Source: Oscillospiraceae bacterium
Lineage (GTDB): Bacteria; Bacillota; Clostridia; Saccharofermentanales; Saccharofermentanaceae
Direction of reading: 5' to 3'
Assembly (NCBI GenBank): GCA_902803695.1
Contig: CADCQX010000419.1
Location: 1 to 19,733 of the forward strand
Length of the DNA: 19,733 bases
Part shown: positions 14,599 through 19,733 of the stretch, in pieces
Layout: every line of letters starts with the position of its first letter
Position numbering within the stretch: position 1 is the first letter of the stretch
The notes under the pieces: model-generated
Database searches by the model: none
Seen by the model: only the letters and a program-made list of their open reading frames with translations
What the model was told of the DNA's origin: nothing
Made by a program: the position numbers and the translations under genes

Positions 14599-16992
14599 TT
14601 ATTCTTCGGTGATCATCTCTATCGGGATGAGCTTTTTAACCTTAAGTCCGGCAAATGCGGATGTAAGGATAGCCACGAGAATAATTCCCAGAGAGGCCAG
14701 TATTATATATTTGAAACCGATACTGAACTCCAGTTTCTTTACTCCCGCGAAGGCCGTCATCATTCCTACCAGAGCGCCTCCCGCAAGCCTCGTGAATAAG
14801 CCTCCGATGAGGCATCCCATAATGATAGCCGGGATATTGGAAAGAGCGATCTGCGAGATAAGATCTCCTGAAGTCAATCCGAGAGCTTTGCTTATTCCCA
14901 TGCCCTTCCACTCACGTGTGATCTTTGCTCTAACAACAAGCGATTCGACGAAGATTACTACCAGTACCGTAAGAATGACTATGATAACGCCGACCATCGC
15001 GAATGTGCTGTTGATAGTCGCCAAAGTGCCACCCACCAGATCGTTCGGATTGGTGATGGATACCTCAATCCCTTTCTCCTTCGCGAAGTCGTTTACCCTC
15101 TCTCTGATATCCTCATAGGTAGTGCCTTCCTTAAGGAGCATCGAATACATGTCAGCGCCCTGCCTTGCTCCGAGCCTGTCAAAACCCGCGAGGGTCACGG
15201 TCATGCTCTTACCCATCATCTCTATCTTCTGGTTGATACCTGTCACGATGAAGTCCTCGACCCTGCTGCCTTTTCTGATCGTAACAACATCGCCTACCTC
15301 TGCCTTAAGCTCGCCGGCAACTACCCATGTGAGCATTATCTCATTCTCGCTTTCAGGTGCTCTTCCCTCGATCATTACCATATTGAGTGCCTGCTCACAG
15401 TCCTCCATGGCATAGGTGTTGTAAGTATAAGAAGTTCCGTCATGCTCTGCCGTCAGTTGAGTAGTCTGGGATACACAGACCTTCTCTACCCCATCAAGTT
15501 TTCGAAAATCATCACCCAAACCTGCTTCAGTGGACACCATGATATCACCGTAATCAAAGCCCATCGATTGAATGAGACCGCCGTCAGACGAGGTCATATT
15601 CTCACTTGAAGACATCGCGAAAACTACTGAGAACGTAAGGATAGCCATGATAAGGATCATTGCTGTATTCTTCTTTACGCTTCCGAAGGTATCCTTCAAT
15701 GAAAGGACTAACGGAATAGGAAGCGCGGTCTTCTCGAATGAGAAATGGTTCTTCTTGAAGTTATGTGAACTGATGCCTCCGCGAAGTGCATCAAGCACAG
15801 TGATGCCGATAAACTTTCTGCTCATTATACGAACTGCGATATATACAGGAAGAAGAATGATCAGAGCTGTAATAACGGCTATGGCCGGATTAACTGCATT
15901 ATTCCAGGTAAGACCTGCGATCGATGTGAACGCATCACTCATAAATGAAACAGAAACTGCTCCCAGAATAATACCAGTCAATGTTCCGAGGATCTCTACG
16001 GACATGATCTGTACCGTCAAAGCTTTCCTAAGCTCCTTTACCGTATATCCGCATGCTTCCATGATACCGATATTCTTCATATTCCTTTGTATGAAGTTAT
16101 TCACGCTGAAGGATGTTATAACTAAGGAGATAACAAGCATCAAAATGGCAAAACTGAAGATAACGCTGCCCATAGTAACCGGCACGATCATATCCGCCAT
16201 CCTAAGAAGCTGCCAGTAAGCACTCAGTACGATCGAATAATCTGTCTCGGGATGTTCAGCCTGATAATCTTCAATAAGTTCACTATAGTCATCCGTTATT
16301 TTCTGGAGCAGACTGTTATAGTCCTTGACTTCAAAGTCCACCTTGCTCTTATAGAAACTGAATCTGTTGATCGGCGAAGTCAGATAGTTATTCCCTGCTT
16401 CTACGTCCATTTTCTCGTACATGGAAGGAGCAATGTAAACATAGTACAGTGAAGCCGCATTGGTCGTGCAGAACAGCGGGTTCTCAGAATATCCCTTGAC
16501 CTTAAGATCGAATGTCTTCTCTCCTAACCTGATAACAAGGGTATCGCCCTCGGCGAACATTGCCTTCATTGTGTAAGGGACCATTACCTCATCATCAGCT
16601 AACTTTACATCATCAGGAATAACATCCAGGATCTTATTATCATTCGTATATTTCTCGAAAAAGAACTGGAAGTTCGAGAACTCATCTGCATCTTTGTTCT
16701 TATACTCACAATTCGCATACAGTACCGAAGTTGCTTCATATGTATCTATCCCGTTTTTCCTTAAAGCCTCATCCGCACATCTTGCTGTTTCTTCATCATC
16801 AGCTACGAATAAGAAAAAATCAGGTCCGTTTACTTCATCAAATCTATTATCAAAAATCCTGCTTATCCCCATGAACACGGTAACAGAATTGAAGATAAGA
16901 AAAGAAGCAACTATCGTCATGATAAGAAAAGTGATCATGTCACCTTTCTGCTTCTTCATATTATTCTTAACGATCATAAAAATGTTGTTCAT
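14599..16992 (-). CDS. Two-module FtsX-family ABC permease
   Basis: A 797-aa membrane protein with eight predicted TM segments (about 19-42, 270-296, 329-351, 369-390, 443-461, 664-687, 714-735, 760-781). These form two FtsX-like modules, each with TM1, a large extracytoplasmic domain of about 200 residues, then three TMs. Probable coupling segments NIGIMEACGYTVKELRK (307-323) and GMGISKALGLTSGDL (697-711) face the ATPase. Duplicated FtsX permeases of this size act with MacB/LolD-like ATPases in peptide or lipid export or in mechanotransmission; the substrate is unknown. It is larger than BceB-type permeases, so the Bce label is not used. AAGGAG overlaps the ATPase stop codon region and sits 6 nt before the ATG. 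Confidence 0.9.
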   Translation of the reverse strand: MNNIFMIVKNNMKKQKGDMITFLIMTIVASFLIFNSVTVFMGISRIFDNRFDEVNGPDFFLFVADDEETARCADEALRKNGIDTYEATSVLYANCEYKNKDADEFSNFQFFFEKYTNDNKILDVIPDDVKLADDEVMVPYTMKAMFAEGDTLVIRLGEKTFDLKVKGYSENPLFCTTNAASLYYVYIAPSMYEKMDVEAGNNYLTSPINRFSFYKSKVDFEVKDYNSLLQKITDDYSELIEDYQAEHPETDYSIVLSAYWQLLRMADMIVPVTMGSVIFSFAILMLVISLVITSFSVNNFIQRNMKNIGIMEACGYTVKELRKALTVQIMSVEILGTLTGIILGAVSVSFMSDAFTSIAGLTWNNAVNPAIAVITALIILLPVYIAVRIMSRKFIGITVLDALRGGISSHNFKKNHFSFEKTALPIPLVLSLKDTFGSVKKNTAMILIMAILTFSVVFAMSSSENMTSSDGGLIQSMGFDYGDIMVSTEAGLGDDFRKLDGVEKVCVSQTTQLTAEHDGTSYTYNTYAMEDCEQALNMVMIEGRAPESENEIMLTWVVAGELKAEVGDVVTIRKGSRVEDFIVTGINQKIEMMGKSMTVTLAGFDRLGARQGADMYSMLLKEGTTYEDIRERVNDFAKEKGIEVSITNPNDLVGGTLATINSTFAMVGVIIVILTVLVVIFVESLVVRAKITREWKGMGISKALGLTSGDLISQIALSNIPAIIMGCLIGGLFTRLAGGALVGMMTAFAGVKKLEFSIGFKYIILASLGIILVAILTSAFAGLKVKKLIPIEMITEE

Positions 16993-17002
16993 CTCTGGCT
17001 CC

Positions 17003-17812
17003 TTACCAACCCTGCTCCTGAAGGAAATTCTTCAGTTTGTTGTGCCTCTCGAGTGCCGCAGCCCTGTTCGGATTAGATTCATCCCTGTAGTCTCCCGCAT
17101 ACTTACCGAGATCGACCTCATCAGCGATGACACCGTCCGACAGGTAGATAACTCTGTTGCCTCTCTCAGCAGCCATGACCGTATGTGTGACCATTACGAT
17201 GCTCTGTCCGCCCTTGTTAATTTCCGAGAGGATATCGAGTACGTTCGTTGTATTCTGTGAATTCAGAGCTCCCGTAGGCTCATCAGCAAAGAGTATCTTA
17301 GGGTCATTGATGATTCCTCTGATTACCGCAACTCTTTGAAGCTGTCCGCCTGATAACTGAGTCGGGAATTTCTTATAATCGGCTTCTGTGATCTCGACCT
17401 TACCCAGAAGTTTCTTAGTCTTATCAGCCAGTGCCTTTCTGTCCTTGGTCTTAAGAAGTCCGCTGATCATTACGTTATCCATGGCACTCATGGAATCGTT
17501 AAGATAATTCTGTTGGAAAACAAATCCCGCATTGTCTCTTCTGAATAATGCCAGTTTGTCATTGGAAAATCCTGAGATCTCGATCTCCTTGTTATCCACA
17601 TAATAGGTAACTGTTCCGAGTGACGGTCTGTCCATTCCGGAGAGAGCGTAAAGAAGTGTGCTCTTGCCTGATCCCGAGTTACCCATTACAACGGTAAAAT
17701 CTCCGTCATAGATGGAAAGATTAAGATTCTTCAGAACGTGCTGCTGAACGGATTCGTTCGAAAATGTCTTGCAAAGATCCTTTGCTTTGAGAAGTGTTGT
17801 TTTTTCTGTCAT
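17003..17812 (-). CDS. ABC transporter ATPase, MacB/LolD/BceA-like
   Basis: A 269-aa ATPase from the ATG at 17812, chosen because GGAGG lies 7 nt upstream; a start at 17833 would leave almost no leader after the predicted promoter. Motifs in this numbering: Walker A GNSGSGKST (44-52), signature LSGGQ (153-157), Walker B ILFADEP (173-179) and His210 (VTHTV). The GALNSQNT and FVFQQNYL segments match the group that partners FtsX-type permeases. An extra C-terminal tail of about 40 residues (YRDESNPNRAAALERHNK) is present. It is the first gene of a four-gene operon with permease, regulator and kinase; 10 nt separate it from the permease gene. Confidence 0.93.
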   Translation of the reverse strand: MTEKTTLLKAKDLCKTFSNESVQQHVLKNLNLSIYDGDFTVVMGNSGSGKSTLLYALSGMDRPSLGTVTYYVDNKEIEISGFSNDKLALFRRDNAGFVFQQNYLNDSMSAMDNVMISGLLKTKDRKALADKTKKLLGKVEITEADYKKFPTQLSGGQLQRVAVIRGIINDPKILFADEPTGALNSQNTTNVLDILSEINKGGQSIVMVTHTVMAAERGNRVIYLSDGVIADEVDLGKYAGDYRDESNPNRAAALERHNKLKNFLQEQGW

Positions 17813-17844
17813 GGTAAAACCTCCGTATCTCACCTTATGACACT

Positions 17845-17910
17845 ACTATAGTCCAAGGGAGACCGGAGGTCTTAACCTGTTTCTTGCTTATTTCTTAACT
17901 GTTCCTTAAT
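17845..17910 (-). promoter_or_regulatory. Promoter of the ABC/FtsX operon with phased TTAAG boxes
   Basis: On the minus strand TATAGT (17850-17845) is a good -10. Where the -35 should be lies the first of a series of plus-strand CTTAA boxes at 17871, 17894 and 17905, with a degenerate CTTGC at 17883. Steps are 12, 11 and 11 bp, so the boxes lie on one face of the helix. An AGACCGGAGGTCT inverted repeat (17860-17872) fills the spacer. Direct repeats of this spacing overlapping the -35 are typical of activation by OmpR-family regulators. Confidence 0.65.
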
Positions 17911-17956
17911 TCGTAAAATCGGAAAACAGACAAAAGAAAAAGCCGGAAAAATGCGC

Positions 17957-17996
17957 ATAAAACGAGGGTGGCCCACTGCTGACCACCCTCGCTTTT
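17957..17996 (-). terminator. Rho-independent terminator of the zinc-ribbon protein gene
   Basis: A 9-bp perfect GC-rich stem CGAGGGTGG/CCACCCTCG (17963-17971 with 17983-17991) with an 11-nt loop runs into TTTTA on the minus strand, about 30 nt after the stop codon at 18023. It insulates the gene from the ABC/FtsX promoter. Confidence 0.85.
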
Positions 17997-18022
17997 CCAA
18001 ATCGTATAAGTAGGCTTTTGGA

Positions 18023-18619
18023 TTACGCCTTTTGCTTTTTTCTCTTATCACACTCCGGACAGAACTTCATCGGCGGGATCGAGAAGACTGACTCTCTCTT
18101 AAATCCGCACTTGGAACAGATAAATACGTACTTGGTCAAAACGCTTCCCATTGTCGTACTTACGATCCATGTTCCGTCAGAATCATCCATCGGCAATACT
18201 TCTTCAGTTTTCTCAGCCTTTTTCTCTGCCTTCTCTATCTTAAAAGGCTCAACCGGCTTCGGCTTCTCAACCTTCTCAGGAACAGGAGCCTTCTTCTCCT
18301 CTACCGGTTGCTCTATTGCCTCTTCTATCTCAGATACATCGACTACAGGTTCTCTTACCAGCGGTACAAATGCATTCTCTACCGGCGGGGCTGCCTCGAT
18401 CTCAGCTTCTACCTCATCGATCTCTTTTGCCTTAGCTGCTACTTCTTCATCTTCGTCATCATCATCTTCGAACAGCCATGACTTTGGCATTGGCTCTCCG
18501 AAAACGCACATGTCCATATGGAACGGACATCTCTGACAATCGCCTCTCCAATTGGAACACATCTTGTGGATGCCCTTCATCAATTGAATCATCTGATTGT
18601 ATTTATCTGCCTTCCCCAT
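18023..18619 (-). CDS. Cys4-cluster / charged linker / zinc-ribbon protein of unknown function
   Basis: A 198-aa soluble protein that I do not recognise as a whole. The N-terminus carries C21-x6-C28-x2-C31-x6-C38 (KMCSNWRGDCQRCPF, then MDMCVFG), fit for a metal or Fe-S site. Then comes an acidic patch (EDDDDEDEE, 51-59) and a linker of about 80 residues rich in Glu, Pro, Lys, Val and Ala, probably disordered. The C-terminus is a classic zinc ribbon: CSKC (168-171) and CPEC (187-190), followed by a basic tail KRKKQKA. Zinc ribbons of this kind bind nucleic acid or protein partners. GGAG lies 7 nt before the ATG. It has its own promoter and terminator, so it is a single-gene unit. Confidence 0.82.
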   Translation of the reverse strand: MGKADKYNQMIQLMKGIHKMCSNWRGDCQRCPFHMDMCVFGEPMPKSWLFEDDDDEDEEVAAKAKEIDEVEAEIEAAPPVENAFVPLVREPVVDVSEIEEAIEQPVEEKKAPVPEKVEKPKPVEPFKIEKAEKKAEKTEEVLPMDDSDGTWIVSTTMGSVLTKYVFICSKCGFKRESVFSIPPMKFCPECDKRKKQKA

Positions 18620-18649
18620 CAGTTTTCTCCTTAACTTCGTTGAGACTTC

Positions 18650-18658
18650 ATTATATCA
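18650..18658 (-). promoter_or_regulatory. Extended -10 promoter of the zinc-ribbon protein gene
   Basis: Minus-strand TGA-TATAAT (18658-18650) is a full extended -10, 31 nt before the ATG at 18619. A TTGATA lies upstream at a 20-nt spacing, too long for a standard -35. Confidence 0.65.
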
Positions 18659-18932
18659 CGGTTTTTTAATAGATATATCAATTCTTTGTCATTCTTTGAG
18701 GAAAAATCGTAAATATTGTGAAAATTCCACTCAATAAAATGGAAACATCAGAATGATTCTTCACTAAAAAAAGAAGGCATAAATATATGAATGCTATAAT
18801 TTAGTAAATATACTTACTTGATCAATAGCAAATCATAATGTTACTGAATCGCCCTGATAGTATTCGATTTCAAGCATCTGAATTAGATCGCTGGAATTCA
18901 TGTGTTTTCTTAATAGAGGGAGTAAACTAAGG
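18659..18932. other. AT-rich intergenic region between divergent genes
   Basis: About 270 bp of distinctly AT-rich DNA without a supported gene. It holds one plus-strand extended -10 candidate, TGC-TATAAT (18792-18800), which would give the right-edge lipoprotein gene a leader of about 125 nt. No strong hairpin, repeat or RNA gene was seen in it. Confidence 0.55.
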
Positions 18933-19733
18933 ATGGTCAAAAGAAGAAACTCTATGCTAATAGAAATAATCTCAATCACTATATTTCTTTCTACATGTTT
19001 AACTGGATGTTCAACTCAATCTTCAAAAGAAAGCGACGTTCAAATAAGCACAGAACCAACAATGATTTCTGATACATGTATTACTACAGCAGAAGTAATC
19101 GACACATCTGAAACGATCTCTGTTACGGAAACCACTGTACATAATCCAATTCATATCATGCAAATGATCGAATTGGGCGATGCATTACCAGATGGTGAAT
19201 ATTTTGCAGGTATTCTTGATTTTGATGAGGATTATTCTGGTGCTACGTTCGTTATCAATGGATACTATGCTTTATCCGAAGAGGAAGTATTTAATTTCGA
19301 GGATGGAGACACAATAAAATGGGGAGATGAAGAAAGAACAATAGTAGAAGAAACTACCAGTTCTGGCTACACTTATCTTAGTTTTGATGGTTTCTATTAT
19401 CTTCAAAAACAAAATAATGGCTATTGCTATTTAAGAGGAGATTATGATGAGATTCCATTTTACAGAATTGCAGACAGTTATCATTTATCATTTGACCCTA
19501 ATATTGCCATATATGATTATGTTGATATTCTCGGACTTCACAGTATTTCAGAATCATCAGCAAATAGCATTGACGATATACTGGAGAATGCATATCAGTA
19601 CGATAGTTTAGAACATCTCAGCAAAGATATGGAAATAGTTAAAAAACAAAATCCGCATTACTTGGCTGGAGAAGAGTATTGGGTAGGAATACACATCATT
19701 GTAAAAGACGAAAGTGTTATAGAAATGTATTTA
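18933..19733 (+). CDS. Predicted lipoprotein, 3' end outside the window
   Basis: An ATG at 18933 opens a frame that stays open for 267 codons to the right edge; the C-terminus is not visible. The signal peptide MVKRRNSMLIEIISITIFLS ends in the lipobox CLTGC with Cys26. A Ser/Thr-rich spacer of about 50 residues (STEPTMISD, later SETISVTETTVH) follows, as in lipoproteins held away from the membrane. The mature domain is acidic and Tyr-rich (LGDALPDGEYFAGILDFDED, later TIKWGDEERTIVEE) and of no family I recognise. GAGGGAG lies 10 nt before the ATG. Codon use is more AT-rich than in the neighbours (many ATA, TTA, AAA, AGA), which may indicate recent acquisition. Confidence 0.78.
   Translation, partial: MVKRRNSMLIEIISITIFLSTCLTGCSTQSSKESDVQISTEPTMISDTCITTAEVIDTSETISVTETTVHNPIHIMQMIELGDALPDGEYFAGILDFDEDYSGATFVINGYYALSEEEVFNFEDGDTIKWGDEERTIVEETTSSGYTYLSFDGFYYLQKQNNGYCYLRGDYDEIPFYRIADSYHLSFDPNIAIYDYVDILGLHSISESSANSIDDILENAYQYDSLEHLSKDMEIVKKQNPHYLAGEEYWVGIHIIVKDESVIEMYL

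Noticed and set aside
14609..16219. Long plus-strand open frames opposite the FtsX permease gene
   Set aside because: They are antisense shadows of a well-supported membrane protein gene: no ribosome binding sites, no domain motifs, and their hydrophobic runs mirror the permease's own membrane segments.
14599..17812. Naming the ABC/FtsX pair BceAB
   Set aside because: The permease is about 150 residues longer and has two FtsX-like modules with two large external domains, and the kinase has a HAMP domain and an external loop, unlike Bce-type kinases.
17813..17833. ATG at 17833 as start of the MacB-like ATPase
   Set aside because: GGAGG lies between this codon and the next ATG, 7 nt before 17812, and the predicted transcription start is only about 5 nt before 17833.
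18018..18536. Plus-strand Ser-rich frame opposite the zinc-ribbon gene
   Set aside because: Its Ser/Thr runs are the complement of the Glu/Asp/Lys-rich linker codons, and the minus-strand gene has promoter, binding site, Cys motifs and terminator.
1..19733. CRISPR arrays, tRNA or rRNA genes, insertion sequences, phage attachment sites
   Set aside because: Looked for and not seen; the only long repeat is the gene-scale duplication at 1-4554.

Overview
The window looks like chromosomal DNA of a low-to-mid-GC Gram-positive anaerobe of the class Clostridia (Bacillota). The evidence is strong AGGAGG-type ribosome binding sites, several lipobox lipoproteins, no outer-membrane functions, and large secreted proteins combining leucine-rich repeats, an S-layer-homology-like region and DUF4214 repeats. 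The genus cannot be fixed from the sequence alone. No rRNA, tRNA, CRISPR array, transposase or integrase was seen.

Left part (1-6792). Two tandem paralogous genes for secreted LRR/SLH-like proteins lie on the minus strand; the downstream copy runs off the left edge. Both carry the same promoter layout: an extended -10 element directly followed by the identical 17-bp palindrome TGTGAACTTATTTCACA, probably an operator. Upstream of them is a two-gene unit (a TIGR04076-like cysteine-containing protein and a small membrane protein) with a clear TTGACA-17-TATTTT promoter. Divergent from it is a lipoprotein of unknown function ending in a strong terminator.

Middle part (6793-12188). A minus-strand MFS drug-efflux-type transporter has a long structured leader with small ORFs, suggestive of attenuation control. 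On the plus strand follows a bacitracin/lantibiotic-immunity-like module: OmpR-family response regulator, ABC ATPase, single ABC-2 permease and a minimal one-TM histidine kinase. A DinB-like protein comes next.

Right part (12205-19733). A small lipoprotein sits behind a 22-bp-period direct repeat. Next is a minus-strand operon in the order ABC ATPase, two-module FtsX permease, OmpR-family response regulator, HAMP histidine kinase. Its promoter carries phased CTTAA boxes (TTAAG on the coding strand), the likely binding site of its own regulator. Then come an orphan protein with an N-terminal Cys4 cluster, a charged linker and a C-terminal zinc ribbon, and, at the right edge, a partial AT-rich lipoprotein gene.

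Taken together the window is a cell-envelope neighbourhood: surface proteins, lipoproteins, and three export or defence modules against membrane-active or ribosome-targeting compounds, each with its own apparent local control. The most testable signals are the regulatory ones: the duplicated operator, the MFS leader, the TTAAG boxes and the 22-bp repeat.
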